59,289 bases of DNA from Clostridiales bacterium (GCA_018333995.1 JAGXSG010000008.1:1-59289), one strand, 5' to 3'. Counted from the stretch's first letter, positions 35,680 to 44,511 are shown. Notes: a model not told the origin generated them from the letters alone. A program made the numbers and translations.

Positions 35680-35717
35680 CGTATGAGTGCGTTGTCGCAC
35701 ACGACGCCCGCCGCAAA

Positions 35718-36074
35718 CTAGCGGCGCTTCCTCGCACCTTCGCATCCGCATGCGCCGGGGCACCCGGGGCAAGGCCGATCACACCTGCACACACGAGCGA
35801 GTTCAGCGACTGATCTCCGTACTGCCGAGACGCTCGAGCGGTGGGTGCAGACGAGCTCGACGTCGTTGGCGCGAGCGAGGCGGTAAACTTCGCGGGCGGC
35901 CTTGTGTGAAACGAGGTCCGTGCAGAGTATGACTCCGTCGGCGGAGGCGATGCGGTCGCTTAGCCCGGGCCGGAAGCGGCTGAACACCTTGATGGTGAGG
36001 CCCTCGTGTTCGTCAGCAATCGCGGTGTAGTGAGGCGCGAGACGATCCAATCCGCCAATGAGTGCGACCGTCAT
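35718..36074 (-). CDS. DUF2325 protein
   Basis: 118 residues: TVALIGGLDRLAPHYTAIAD, VILCTDLVSHKAAREV and the ending HRSSVSAVRRSVAEL are the DUF2325 pattern. A Cys-rich extension (CRCDRPCPGCPGACGCEG) follows and may bind metal. The start overlaps the FeoA-like gene by 4 bp. Confidence 0.82.
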   Translation of the reverse strand: MTVALIGGLDRLAPHYTAIADEHEGLTIKVFSRFRPGLSDRIASADGVILCTDLVSHKAAREVYRLARANDVELVCTHRSSVSAVRRSVAELARVCRCDRPCPGCPGACGCEGARKRR

Positions 36075-36322
36075 CGGGAGCCCTCCTTCTCGCTGAGCAG
36101 CTCCACTTCAACTGAGCCGGCGGCCGAAAGCGGCAACGTGACGATCCGCACGCCCTCAAGCTCCACCTCGGCGAATGCCGGAGCCGAGCAGGGGTATCTC
36201 GCGAGAACTCGAGCTGTGGCACCCGGCTGTACGCCGAGCGCGGTGTAGCGGCTTACACGGCTAGGGCTCCCTGTCGATGACAGGACACACGGTGCGGCGA
36301 TAGGCACATCTGCGAGGGACAT
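36071..36322 (-). CDS. FeoA-domain protein
   Basis: 83 residues from ATG 36322 (GGGAGAG SD). An SH3-like FeoA fold: SLADVPIAAPCVLSSTG, LGVQPGATARVLARYP and VRIVTLPLSAAGSVEVELL (split for reading). FeoA proteins assist ferrous iron uptake by FeoB; no feoB is visible here. Forms an operon with the DUF2325 gene. Confidence 0.82.
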   Translation of the reverse strand: MSLADVPIAAPCVLSSTGSPSRVSRYTALGVQPGATARVLARYPCSAPAFAEVELEGVRIVTLPLSAAGSVEVELLSEKEGSR

Positions 36323-36358
36323 GATGCACTCTCCCAAAACGGCTCGGTCGATTAGGAG

Positions 36359-36394
36359 TTAGCATATACTAAGACTTGAGAGAAGTACAAACAA
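36359..36394 (-). promoter_or_regulatory. Promoter with overlapping palindromic operator upstream of feoA-like gene
   Basis: Reading the minus strand, TTGTTT (36389-36394) and TAGTAT (36366-36371) are 17 nt apart. TTAG-N6-CTAA (36359-36372) covers the -10 element and resembles DtxR/IdeR-family iron or manganese boxes. Confidence 0.55.
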
Positions 36395-36459
36395 AATCTT
36401 GGCGGTCTCGGTGCCTCGGCCATCAGGGAGGGCAGTCCGCGAGTACTCGCGCACGATGA

Positions 36460-36690
36460 TCAGCGGTTGAGGATCCTGAGAATGACGTTGATTACCACGG
36501 TCAGTACAAGACTGAGCACGATCATCGAGCCTATCGGCACGAAGCAGCCCCAGCGCTCTCCGGAAAGCCGGAGATCTCCCGGAAGCGCTCCGAGCCCCAG
36601 GCGGCCACCTAGCCACAGGGCCACGCCGATCACGGCGAGCACGAGCCCCGCCAACGCGAGCGCCTTTCCGATGGCCTGGAGATCCGGCAT
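36460..36690 (-). CDS. DUF2905 small membrane protein
   Basis: 76 residues from ATG 36690 (GAGGAG SD). The sequence KALALAGLVLAVIGVALWLG, then LGALPGDLRL and MIVLSLVLTVVINVIL is the DUF2905 pattern with two membrane helices. It follows the release-factor-like gene with a short gap. Confidence 0.85.
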   Translation of the reverse strand: MPDLQAIGKALALAGLVLAVIGVALWLGGRLGLGALPGDLRLSGERWGCFVPIGSMIVLSLVLTVVINVILRILNR

Positions 36691-36695
36691 CGGCC

Positions 36696-37076
36696 TCACT
36701 CCTCTTCGGGGGCGCGCCGCATGCGCTTGACGCTTGACCGGTGAGTCTTCGACGCGAGCCGCCGCGTCTTTGCCGCCACGCTCGGACGGGTAGCTACTCG
36801 TTGTGGGGCGTTAGCGAGCGCCTGGGCCTCGGTCAGGCGCTCCCGCAGTCTGCCGAGACAGGCGATCTTGTTGCGTAGTTGACTGCGCTCCCGCTGGCAC
36901 TGTACCCGCATCCCGGTAGGGTGGTGGACGAGCCTGACCGCCGAGTCCGTCGTGTTTACCGATTGCCCGCCTGGACCGCTCGAGCGAAAGACGTGGACCG
37001 TGCACTCCGCGAGGAGTTCGTCGTCGCCTTCGGGGATGCGGTACCCCTCCGGCAAGCGAAAACCTGTCGGCGTCAT
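36696..37076 (-). CDS. Release-factor-like ribosome rescue protein (RF-1 domain, ArfB/YaeJ type)
   Basis: 126 residues: [20 protein letters not shown] holds the GGQ motif that triggers peptidyl-tRNA hydrolysis. There is no codon-recognition domain, and the basic C-terminal tail ([19 protein letters not shown]) should enter the ribosomal channel. This fits stalled-ribosome rescue. Confidence 0.88.
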   Translation of the reverse strand: MTPTGFRLPEGYRIPEGDDELLAECTVHVFRSSGPGGQSVNTTDSAVRLVHHPTGMRVQCQRERSQLRNKIACLGRLRERLTEAQALANAPQRVATRPSVAAKTRRLASKTHRSSVKRMRRAPEEE

Positions 37077-37121
37077 GACCGCGTCAGCACCTCAGGGTGT
37101 CCTGGCGTGATCACGCGCGTC

Positions 37122-37316
37122 TCATCCTTCGGTGATCGAGATTGCGTCGACAGGACACATGTCCTCGGCATCCCTGATCGCACCGTAGAGTTCGTGGCCT
37201 GGATTCGCCTCGATCACGTGCGACAGGCCGTCATCACGAAGCTGGAACACCTCGGGACATGTCTCCTCACACACGCCGCACCCTATGCACAGGTCGTGAT
37301 CCACGAGCACTCTCAT
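37122..37316 (-). CDS. Small single-cluster ferredoxin
   Basis: 64 residues from ATG 37316 (GAGAGGAGG SD): CIGCGVCEETCPEVF and a later MCPVDAI. The spacing gives one [4Fe-4S] cluster; cysteines of the second site are missing, as in Pyrococcus/Desulfovibrio type ferredoxins. Soluble electron carrier. Confidence 0.92.
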   Translation of the reverse strand: MRVLVDHDLCIGCGVCEETCPEVFQLRDDGLSHVIEANPGHELYGAIRDAEDMCPVDAISITEG

Positions 37317-37479
37317 CGGATGCCTCCTCTCGTCGCGTCGCCATGCGTTCTCCGCTCGGCGCAAGAGCACGGCCCAACGCGCATCGTGTATACGGATGAT
37401 ACCCCAGCGCTGTATCATAGCGGCGTGGGTATACCGATACTCAAGTATCTACAGCGGCCAACAGACATGGGGGAGTTCG

Positions 37480-37737
37480 ATGGACCATCAATTTCAGAAG
37501 ATCCGCGTACTCGTCGAGACAGACCAGCGAAGCTTCAAGGGATGGGTTCACAAGCCGCTCAACGGCGACGGGCAGCGGTTGTCGGACTACATCAACTCCT
37601 ACTCGGACATGTTCCTGCGGCTCTCTGATGTAGAGGTAACCGAGCGCGGCCAGCACTACCGCGTGGGCGACAAGCAGGATTTCGTCGCCGTGGCCGTGAA
37701 CTCCATCACCTACATCACGCCGCTCGAAGGCGAGTAG
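37480..37737 (+). CDS. Conserved small protein, unknown function
   Basis: 85 residues from ATG 37480 (GGGGAG SD); longer frame from 37396 lacks an RBS. Pattern KIRVLVETDQRSFKGWVHKP, RLSDYINSYSDMFLRLSDV, DFVAVAVNSITYITP resembles a small actinobacterial family possibly of DUF6812 type; the name is uncertain. Confidence 0.65.
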   Translation: MDHQFQKIRVLVETDQRSFKGWVHKPLNGDGQRLSDYINSYSDMFLRLSDVEVTERGQHYRVGDKQDFVAVAVNSITYITPLEGE

Positions 37738-37857
37738 GTCGGCGGACTGGGCGGGGCGGGGCCGACCGGATACGTACCGAGCATGGGCGATGTAGTCATC
37801 GGCACGCTGACCCGACGATGGTCGAGCGACGGTATCTGGACTTCGCCGTCATAGACC

Positions 37858-37890
37858 TTGTATTTTGGGAGCCAAGGTACCAAAATGCAA
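37858..37890 (+). promoter_or_regulatory. Inverted repeat overlapping the start of the AAA_14 ATPase
   Basis: TTGTATTTTGG (37858-37868) pairs with CCAAAATGCAA (37880-37890, one mismatch). It includes the proposed ATG, so it could be an operator or a hairpin that hides the start. Confidence 0.5.
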
Positions 37891-39192
37891 GGTATGAGTT
37901 TCTATCCGCGACACGCTATGGAGCGAATCACGCGTCTGCTCGACGTGTTCCCGGTGGTTGTCATCACCGGGGCGCGACAGGTGGGCAAGACTACGCTCGC
38001 CCGGCTGGTCATGGAGGGTGCTGACGGTCTATACGTCACCCTTGATGAACTCGCGGTCGCGGACCGTGCGGCGCGTGACCCGCGTGGCCTCGTGCGTGGC
38101 TTGACCGAGGGACTGCTTGTGATCGATGAGGTCCAGCTCGTTCCCGACCTCTTGCGCGAGGTCAAGCTCGCCGTGGACGAGGAACCGGGTCGACGCTTCC
38201 TCCTGACAGGTTCGGCAAATCTGCTCAAGATGAAACACGTGACCGAGTCGCTCGCGGGCCGCTCGGCGTGGCTTGAGCTCGGGCCGCTCCTCTGGTCGGA
38301 GCTCGGCGGCCTTGAGCGACCCCGGACCGTGAAGGCGGCGTTTGACGCGCGTTCCGCCGAGGAGTACGCCGCGACCGTGAGTGCGCAGGCCGGACCAGCG
38401 GACAATAGCGCGCTCGACGCGGTGAGGCGCTTGACGGTGAGCGGTTCGATGCCCGGGGTGATCCCGCTCGACGGAGAGATGCGCTACGCCTGGTACGAGG
38501 CGTACCGGACCACGTTCCTCGAACGGGATCTCCGGCAGCTCGGCTCAGTCGACAACCTTCCCGACTTCAATAGGGCGCTTGCGCTTGTCATGCATCGAAC
38601 CGGCAACGTGCTCAACATGAGTTCACTCGGTAGTGATGTCGGTGTTACACACAAGACGATCAAACGCTACCTTGGTCTGCTTGAAACCGGGTACCAGCTC
38701 CGGTTTCTCCCGCCCTACTTCGCCAATGTGGGGAAACGGCTCGTCCGTTCACCCAAGATCTTCGCGTGCGATGTCGGCCTGGCCGCCTACATCATGGGTG
38801 TGCGTTCCTGGTTGGAAGCCGTCGGTTCCGGCAGGGAGGGCGCGCTGCTCGAGACGTGGGTGATCGCCGAGGTGCTTGCACTCGACTCTCTTGCCGCACG
38901 ACCGGCCGCGCCACACTACTGGCGCACGTCGGGAGGTGCAGAGATCGACCTCGTGCTGGAACGGGGCGAGGCCGTCGTAGGCATCGAGGTGAAGTCGCGC
39001 GCGACGATCCGCTATGCGGACACCGCTGCGCTACGCTCGCTTCGCACCGACCTCGACGGCCGATTCAAGTTGGGCATCATTGCCAACCTCGGGACCGAGG
39101 TGCGTGTGGTCGACGACAGGATCGTCGTGGTCCCGGTGCCGATGTTGCTCGGAGCGGGCTCTCCCGCGATCCCATCGGTCGTGCCCCTCTAG
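37885..39192 (+). CDS. AAA_14 / DUF4143 ATPase
   Basis: 435 residues from ATG 37885 (AAGG seven nt before). Walker A TGARQVGKTTLARL, Walker B LLVIDEVQLVPDL, sensor LLTGSANLL. The DUF4143 C-terminal half: YLGLLETGYQLRFLPPYF, KIFACDVGLAAY, and a nuclease-like GAEIDLVLERGEAVVGIEVK (split for reading) with a D...ExK pattern. Family function is unclear and many copies reside in defence or accessory regions. Convergent with the LolD gene, overlapping by 4 bp. Confidence 0.88.
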   Translation: MQGMSFYPRHAMERITRLLDVFPVVVITGARQVGKTTLARLVMEGADGLYVTLDELAVADRAARDPRGLVRGLTEGLLVIDEVQLVPDLLREVKLAVDEEPGRRFLLTGSANLLKMKHVTESLAGRSAWLELGPLLWSELGGLERPRTVKAAFDARSAEEYAATVSAQAGPADNSALDAVRRLTVSGSMPGVIPLDGEMRYAWYEAYRTTFLERDLRQLGSVDNLPDFNRALALVMHRTGNVLNMSSLGSDVGVTHKTIKRYLGLLETGYQLRFLPPYFANVGKRLVRSPKIFACDVGLAAYIMGVRSWLEAVGSGREGALLETWVIAEVLALDSLAARPAAPHYWRTSGGAEIDLVLERGEAVVGIEVKSRATIRYADTAALRSLRTDLDGRFKLGIIANLGTEVRVVDDRIVVVPVPMLLGAGSPAIPSVVPL

Positions 39193-39896
39193 CCGAGGTA
39201 CCTGTTGCACTCGTCGGCGACAAGCTCGCCGTCGCGTACCTCCAAGATGCGGTCGGTTCGCTGGGCGACGTTGCGGTCGTGGGTGACGATGAGAAACGCG
39301 GTGCCGGTTTGCTTGTTGACCTCGCGGAAGAGGTCGTAGACGAGGTCGGTGTTTGCGGTGTCGAGGTTGCCCGTGGGCTCATCGGCAAGCAGGAGCGCAG
39401 GCCGGTTCATGAGTGCACGCGCGATCGCCACCCGCTGCTTCTGTCCGCCAGAGAGTGCGTTGGCGTTCTTGTTGGCTACGCCTTCCAGGCCGAGCAGTCC
39501 GAGCGTATCTTCGGCGCGGCTCCGCAGCGTGGTGTCGTCGACCGTGCCCGCGATCAGTGCGGGCATCGCGACGTTCTCGTAGACGCTGAACTCCGGTAGC
39601 AGGTGATGGAATTGGAAGACGAAGCCGATGAGCGAGTTGCGCAGCTCGGCACGGTCCGGCTTGCCGAGAGACCCGGCGTCGCGTCCGCGGTATCGCACGT
39701 TTCCTGAGGTGGGCGTGTCGAGCAGGCCGAGGAGGTTTAGGAGCGTCGACTTGCCCGAGCCGGATTGTCCCACGATCGCGGCGAACTCCGCCTCGGCGAA
39801 CTCGAAGGAGACGCCCTTGAGCGCGTGAGTAGCCGCATCGCCGGAGCCGTAGATCTTGCCGAGTCCTTCTACGGCGAGCAGCGGGGACTCAGCCAC
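39189..39896 (-). CDS. ABC transporter ATP-binding protein, LolD/MacB type
   Basis: 235 residues. Walker A GQSGSGKSTLLN, Q-loop FQFHHLLPEFS, signature LSGGQKQRVAIARAL, Walker B LLLADEPTGNLD, H-loop IVTHD. The FQFHHLLPEF phrase is characteristic of LolD. It powers the FtsX-type permease directly upstream (8-bp overlap). Role may be lipoprotein release, cell-wall hydrolase control or efflux. Confidence 0.93.
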   Translation of the reverse strand: MAESPLLAVEGLGKIYGSGDAATHALKGVSFEFAEAEFAAIVGQSGSGKSTLLNLLGLLDTPTSGNVRYRGRDAGSLGKPDRAELRNSLIGFVFQFHHLLPEFSVYENVAMPALIAGTVDDTTLRSRAEDTLGLLGLEGVANKNANALSGGQKQRVAIARALMNRPALLLADEPTGNLDTANTDLVYDLFREVNKQTGTAFLIVTHDRNVAQRTDRILEVRDGELVADECNRYLG

Positions 39897-41028
39897 CCTG
39901 GATCACCTCGATCGGGTCGAGGCGCGAGGTCGTGCGTGTGGGGATGATGCTCGAGGCGAGCGCCACCGAGATGCCTACGGCCGCCGAGAGCGCGATGAAG
40001 GCGGGCTCGGGCTCGATGGCGAAGTCGACCGGCACGAACGAGAAGCTCCACAGGAGCAGGAAGCCAAGGGCGAGTCCGCCACCGGTGCCGGTCACTCCAA
40101 GTAGAGTCGCTTGCCACAGAAATATCCGTCCAGCGCGCGCGTCAGACATGCCCATAGCTTTAAGGATGCCAATCTGCCGAGTTTTCTGCACGGCGCTGAT
40201 CGCAAGAGTGGACGCGATGCCGAGCGCAACTGCGACAAGTACGAACGCCTGGATCATGTACGACGAAGCTGACTGGCTCTGGAGCGCCGTGAGCAGGTCA
40301 GCGTTCGCGGCTTGCCACTCGATGATCTCGGCGTTGCGCAACACGCTACGCCATGCTGCGGCAACCTCTGCCGAGGCGAATGGCTCGCGCATCTGCGTCT
40401 CGATCGCTGTGTACTCGTCGGCACGCCAGCCGAGCAGCGAGCGCGGAAGCTCACCGCCCACGAACGCTTGGCGCTCGTTGGCGGCCGCCGCGCCGAGATC
40501 GACGATCGCGGTAAGCGTAAGGCGCGCCGAGCGGTTGCCTGCGAAGGTGAGCGTGACGGCGTCGCCGGGGGTGAGCCCGTACTTCTCGGCGAAGTCGGTA
40601 CCGAGCACGATGTCGCCAGCGCCGAGACGTACCGTGCCGTCGACGGCGCGCTCAGAAAGCGAGTAGATCGCGTCGAGGCCTGCGAGGTCGCCGCCCTTGA
40701 GCGTGAGTGGCGCGGAGTCCTCGCCGTCGGAGTAGAGGCCGGAGACCTCGCGCACCGCCGCGATGGCGCCCGGTTCGACACGCGCATCGGCGGCGGTCAA
40801 CGCTCGCAGGTCGCCGGTGAGGCGGACGGGATCGCCCTTTTCGGCGGCCCTGATTGTGACGTGCGCGCTCGAGCCGACGGTCTGTTCGATAAGACCTGCC
40901 TGTAGGCTCACGATGAGCGAGCCTACGAACACCTGTGTGGCGATGCCCACCGAGATACCAGCCGCAATCAGCAGCGACTGGACAGGCGCTGAGCGAAGGA
41001 AGCGAAAGGCGATGCGTAGCGAGAGCAC
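39889..41028 (-). CDS. ABC permease, LolC/MacB/FtsX family
   Basis: 379 residues. One N-terminal helix (VQSLLIAAGISVGIATQVFV), a large extracytoplasmic domain (~40-240), then three C-terminal helices including IQAFVLVAVALGIASTLAIS with QIGILKAMGMSDAR, typical of FtsX. The GTG start overlaps the stop of the cobalamin-binding gene (TAGTG), so translation is coupled. Confidence 0.92.
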   Translation of the reverse strand: MLSLRIAFRFLRSAPVQSLLIAAGISVGIATQVFVGSLIVSLQAGLIEQTVGSSAHVTIRAAEKGDPVRLTGDLRALTAADARVEPGAIAAVREVSGLYSDGEDSAPLTLKGGDLAGLDAIYSLSERAVDGTVRLGAGDIVLGTDFAEKYGLTPGDAVTLTFAGNRSARLTLTAIVDLGAAAANERQAFVGGELPRSLLGWRADEYTAIETQMREPFASAEVAAAWRSVLRNAEIIEWQAANADLLTALQSQSASSYMIQAFVLVAVALGIASTLAISAVQKTRQIGILKAMGMSDARAGRIFLWQATLLGVTGTGGGLALGFLLLWSFSFVPVDFAIEPEPAFIALSAAVGISVALASSIIPTRTTSRLDPIEVIQGG

Positions 41029-41732
41029 TACGGCGCACCCCTGTCGGGAGTCAGTCCGGGTAGCTCGTACGCCGCCGGGTCGAGGAGCGTGGCGGCATCC
41101 GAGGTCGTCCAGCCGGTGTCGCGGGCGAACGCGGGGCCGCCCACGGCGATGCGTACGTCAGGCTCGAGCTCGCGGGCAAGATCTTCGACGACCTGGCGTA
41201 GGGCAACACGGTGGTAGTGCGTCGATGCGGAGAGGACGACGAGGTTGGCGCCGAGCGTCTCGGCGGCGTGGCTAATCTCGCGCACCGGGGTGTCGGCGCC
41301 GAGGAAGTGGGCAGGGTACCCGGCGAGCAGGAAGCGGTCGAAGAGCATCCGTACGCCGAGGTCGTGGTACTCACCTGGCGGGCACGCGAGCAACACGGTG
41401 ATGTCGCGCGCGGGCGTCTTTGCTGCGAGTTCGATAACGCGGGGAGCGAGAGCTTCGATGATGGTGCGTACCGCCGCGCTCGCGTAGTGCTCCTCCCACA
41501 CGCGGGTCGCGCCGTGTTGCCAAGCCGAGCCGGTGTCGGCGAGCAGTGGTGCGAGGACGAGGGTGTAGGTGTCCGCCACGCCGATGATGCCTGAGTCGAT
41601 CGCGTGAAGTGCGGCGGTGATGACCGCTGTGCGATCGCGGGAGGCAAGGTGCGCGTCGAGCGTCGCACGCAGGGAATTCGCTCTAGCGTACGTTGTGCTC
41701 TGGCCTTCAGGGGAGGTCGCGGTGTGTCCCAT
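41028..41732 (-). CDS. Cobalamin-binding protein without DNA-binding domain
   Basis: 234 residues from ATG 41732; the longer TTG start has no RBS. The N-terminal helical B12-binding-2 cap shows GIIGVADTYTLVLAPLLADT and WQHGATRVWEEHYAS, the W-x9-EH signature of CarH/methionine-synthase-type caps. The Rossmann-like B12-binding domain has PPGEYHDLGVRM (ExHxxG for the usual DxHxxG), VVLSAS and IAVGGPAF. It lacks the MerR helix-turn-helix of CarH. Fusion by operon to an FtsX/LolC-type ABC transporter suggests a signalling or sensory role. Confidence 0.83.
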   Translation of the reverse strand: MGHTATSPEGQSTTYARANSLRATLDAHLASRDRTAVITAALHAIDSGIIGVADTYTLVLAPLLADTGSAWQHGATRVWEEHYASAAVRTIIEALAPRVIELAAKTPARDITVLLACPPGEYHDLGVRMLFDRFLLAGYPAHFLGADTPVREISHAAETLGANLVVLSASTHYHRVALRQVVEDLARELEPDVRIAVGGPAFARDTGWTTSDAATLLDPAAYELPGLTPDRGAP

Positions 41733-41752
41733 AACAGAGATGCTACCAGGTG

Positions 41753-41781
41753 TGGACAACAGTGGGCACGCGCGGTAGAAT
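41753..41781 (+). promoter_or_regulatory. tRNA-Asp promoter
   Basis: TGGACA (41753-41758) and TAGAAT (41776-41781) with 17-nt spacing, 36 nt before the tRNA. Confidence 0.75.
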
Positions 41782-41817
41782 CTCGTCTGCTGTCCGCGTC
41801 CGGCGGACGTGCCCTAC

Positions 41818-41894
41818 GGGGGTGTAGCTCAGTCGGTTAGAGCGCTGGCCTGTCAAGCCAGAGGTCGCGGGTTCGAGCCCCGTCACTCCCGCCA
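41818..41894 (+). tRNA. tRNA-Asp (GTC)
   Basis: Acceptor GGGGGTG/CACTCCC with one G-U pair, anticodon stem CTGGC/GCCAG with loop CTGTCAA, encoded CCA. Confidence 0.97.
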
Positions 41895-41905
41895 CACGAT
41901 TTCGA

Positions 41906-41936
41906 GAAGACCGGTAGCCGAGAGGCGCCGGTCTTC
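41906..41936 (+). terminator. Terminator after tRNA-Asp
   Basis: GAAGACCGG (41906-41914) pairs perfectly with CCGGTCTTC (41928-41936). Confidence 0.75.
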
Positions 41937-42034
41937 GTGCTTGATAGAAGGCGCACCTTGCGTGGAACGGCAACCGCGGGCATAATCGGCGGCGTTTGTG
42001 TCACGCTCGTCACGATGGCTACCTTGGAGCACAT

Positions 42035-42913
42035 GTGCCCGTCAGCGCCCCGTCCCGCCCCGTTGCGCGGGGAGTAGAGCTCCGCCACGTCGAGCTCCCG
42101 CGCACGACACTGCGAGTAGGCATCGCGGGCGACGGGCCGCCTCTCATCATGTTGCCAGCCACGATCTCGCTCATCGAGGACTGGGAGGCGCTCATCCGAT
42201 TCGTCGGTCAGAGCTACTCGGCGCACTTCTTCGAGCTTCCAGGTCACGGCGGTAGCTCGCCGCTTGATTCCCCGTACCGAAGCGAGCTCATCGCCGAGAG
42301 CGTCGTCGACCTGGCAGACAAACTCGGCTTCGACACCTTTTCGCTCTTTGGCTTCTCGTTTGGCGGGTTGCTCGCGTTGCGCACGCTGCAGCACGCGGGG
42401 GATCGCATCGAGCGGGTGGCGCTGTTCTCGCCCTACATCGGCCGAGAAGCCCTGCTCCACTCGCGCGCTAAGCTACTCGCGCTTCGCGTCTTGCTCACCG
42501 CGCTCAAACCCGAGATCGCACGCCGAGGAGTTCTTGGCGGACTGAGCGGGCGGCGAGGCTCGGAGCTCCTCGCATGGTTCATGCACGAGATTGGCAAGTT
42601 CGAGACCTCGGCCGATCTCACCGCGCGGCTACGTTCGTTCACGGCCTCCTCCGTCGACGTGCTTATCGCTCAGGTAAACGAGGTGCTCACCACGCCAGCC
42701 GCATCGCTCGCTGGACCGTTTGCGTCACGGTGTTTGTTTGGCATGTCGATGCGAGATCCGATGCTGGATTATTCGACTACGCGCGCGTTTCTCACAGGCA
42801 CGTTTCCGGATATTTCCGAGGAGCGGTGGGACACTCCGTACCACGCGGCCCCGCGCGCGCTCACCTTCGAAGACTACGAGCGAGACCACCGCTCGGTTCT
42901 CACGTGGCGGTGA
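42035..42913 (+). CDS. Alpha/beta hydrolase
   Basis: About 292 residues from GTG 42035 (TTGGAG SD); the TTG at 41996 is less likely. PPLIMLPATISLIEDWEALI, HFFELPGHGGSS, nucleophile elbow GFSFGGLLAL, and a C-terminal His in YERDH or WDTPYHAAP. The family has esterases, lipases and haloperoxidases; substrate unknown. No operon partner. Confidence 0.86.
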   Translation: MPVSAPSRPVARGVELRHVELPRTTLRVGIAGDGPPLIMLPATISLIEDWEALIRFVGQSYSAHFFELPGHGGSSPLDSPYRSELIAESVVDLADKLGFDTFSLFGFSFGGLLALRTLQHAGDRIERVALFSPYIGREALLHSRAKLLALRVLLTALKPEIARRGVLGGLSGRRGSELLAWFMHEIGKFETSADLTARLRSFTASSVDVLIAQVNEVLTTPAASLAGPFASRCLFGMSMRDPMLDYSTTRAFLTGTFPDISEERWDTPYHAAPRALTFEDYERDHRSVLTWR

Positions 42914-43099
42914 ATCGAACGTAGCAGGACGAGGGGTTGTCACGGGCTGAACGTCGGCGTGCTCGCCTTCTATGCGAAGTGGCGCGGCGCTTGCACACCC
43001 ATACGTGGTCATGGCGGTGAGGATGCGGTTGTCAGTCGCATCTGTCAGGATTGCAGTGCAGCGAGATAGCGGCAGGTTCGCCGCCGTAAAGGAGTGAAT

Positions 43100-43657
43100 G
43101 TGAAGCGGGAAGACGAGTTCGAGACACCCCACGCGCCGGAAGAGACACGGGACGCAGCGACAGAAGAAGCGGCCGAGAGTGCGCCCGCCCCTGCACCTTT
43201 CGCCCGCAATCGGTTGTTTGTTGGCGTGGCGATCCTTGCCGTGTTCGCCGTCATCATCGGCGTGCGTCTGATGGATCGGCCCGCTGATGTTCCGTTCGCC
43301 GGGGGACAGGCACCCGCCGGCGCATCCGCTACCGTCGACCCCGTGGCCGCACTCGATGAGGCGATCGCGGCCGGTGGCCCGGTCGTGGTGCTGTTCCACT
43401 CTGGCGCGTGTCCATCGTGTGTGGCGACGCAGGAGGCGGTCGCGGGTGCTCTTCCCGAGTATCCCGAGGTTACGTACGTGGAAGCGCGTACCGACGACCC
43501 CCGGACTAGCCCACTGTACACCCGTTTCTCCTTCCAATTCGTGCCCACACTGTTTTTTCTCTCGCCTGGAGGAGAGGTGCTTAGCCAGCACTCGGGTGTA
43601 GTAGCGCCGGATGTGTTGCGCTCGCAGCTTGATGCGCTCGTCGGGGGCGAAGGGTAG
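43100..43657 (+). CDS. Membrane-anchored thioredoxin-like protein
   Basis: About 185 residues from GTG 43100 (AAAGGAG SD). An acidic Glu/Ala-rich cytoplasmic N-terminus, one helix (LFVGVAILAVFAVIIGV), then a thioredoxin fold with CPSC active site (FHSGACPSCVATQ) and the cis-Pro loop FQFVPTLFFLSPGG. Expected extracellular dithiol exchange, taking electrons from CcdA, which follows 5 nt downstream. Confidence 0.9.
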   Translation: MKREDEFETPHAPEETRDAATEEAAESAPAPAPFARNRLFVGVAILAVFAVIIGVRLMDRPADVPFAGGQAPAGASATVDPVAALDEAIAAGGPVVVLFHSGACPSCVATQEAVAGALPEYPEVTYVEARTDDPRTSPLYTRFSFQFVPTLFFLSPGGEVLSQHSGVVAPDVLRSQLDALVGGEG

Positions 43658-43662
43658 AGGCG

Positions 43663-44382
43663 ATGCTTGATCAGCTTGCCTCGCAGCTCGGGGCTGACGC
43701 GACCGGTGTCACGACATTGTCGTTTGGGTTGGCGCTTATCGGCGGCGTGATAGCGGGGTTTGGCCCGTGCATCCTGCCGATGATCCCCGCAATCTTTGGC
43801 TACATCACCGGATCGCTCCCGGGGCAAGATACGAGCGGAAGTGCGCGGGCCACCACGGCTCGCTCGTTGGCGCTCGTATCCGTCTTCATCTTGGGCGTCG
43901 CGGTGACGTCAGCGGGAATCGGAGTCGTGGCGGCTGTTCTGGGCAGGGCGATCTTTGTGGGAGCGTGGGCGTACTGGGTGCTCGCGGTTGTCTGTCTGGT
44001 GCTCGGTCTTAACATGCTCGGGGTTATTCGCATCGATCTTACCCGGGTCAACCGCCTCTTCCTTAAGCGGCCGGAGCGGCGAGGGCTGCTCGGTGCGGCT
44101 GTGTTCGGGCTCGCGTTCGGGCTCGTGGTCCCGCCGTGTACGACGCCGGTGCTCATCGCCATCGCGACGCTCGCGGCTGCCAGCGGGGAGCCGAGTGTGG
44201 GTGCCGGGTTGCTCTTCCTGTACGGGCTCGGACGAGGGACGCCGCTCCTGCTCATCGCGTTGTTCTCAGGGGTGCTCGCAGGACTCAAGGGATTCAGTAA
44301 GGCGACCGTCACGCTTCAGCGTGTTGGAGGTGTCTCGCTGATTGCCAGCTCGGCGTACCTTGTCTGGCTCGCTCTCGGCTGA
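43663..44382 (+). CDS. ccdA: CcdA/DsbD-type transmembrane electron transporter
   Basis: 239 residues with six helices. Conserved cysteines in AGFGPCILPMIPAI and LVVPPCTTPVLIA, which shuttle electrons across the membrane. It reduces extracytoplasmic thioredoxin-like partners such as the CPSC protein directly upstream. Frequently used for cytochrome c or general disulfide reduction. Confidence 0.92.
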   Translation: MLDQLASQLGADATGVTTLSFGLALIGGVIAGFGPCILPMIPAIFGYITGSLPGQDTSGSARATTARSLALVSVFILGVAVTSAGIGVVAAVLGRAIFVGAWAYWVLAVVCLVLGLNMLGVIRIDLTRVNRLFLKRPERRGLLGAAVFGLAFGLVVPPCTTPVLIAIATLAAASGEPSVGAGLLFLYGLGRGTPLLLIALFSGVLAGLKGFSKATVTLQRVGGVSLIASSAYLVWLALG

Positions 44383-44511
44383 CCGGCGATGGTGCGAGGA
44401 TCCAACTGGTGCGGTGAATGAGAGAGCGTCTTGTGTCTTTGCGCAGACGCGTCGATACTAAGACGCGTACATCACGGGGTGAGGATTGGACCGATAGAGG
44501 AGGAGTTGGGG

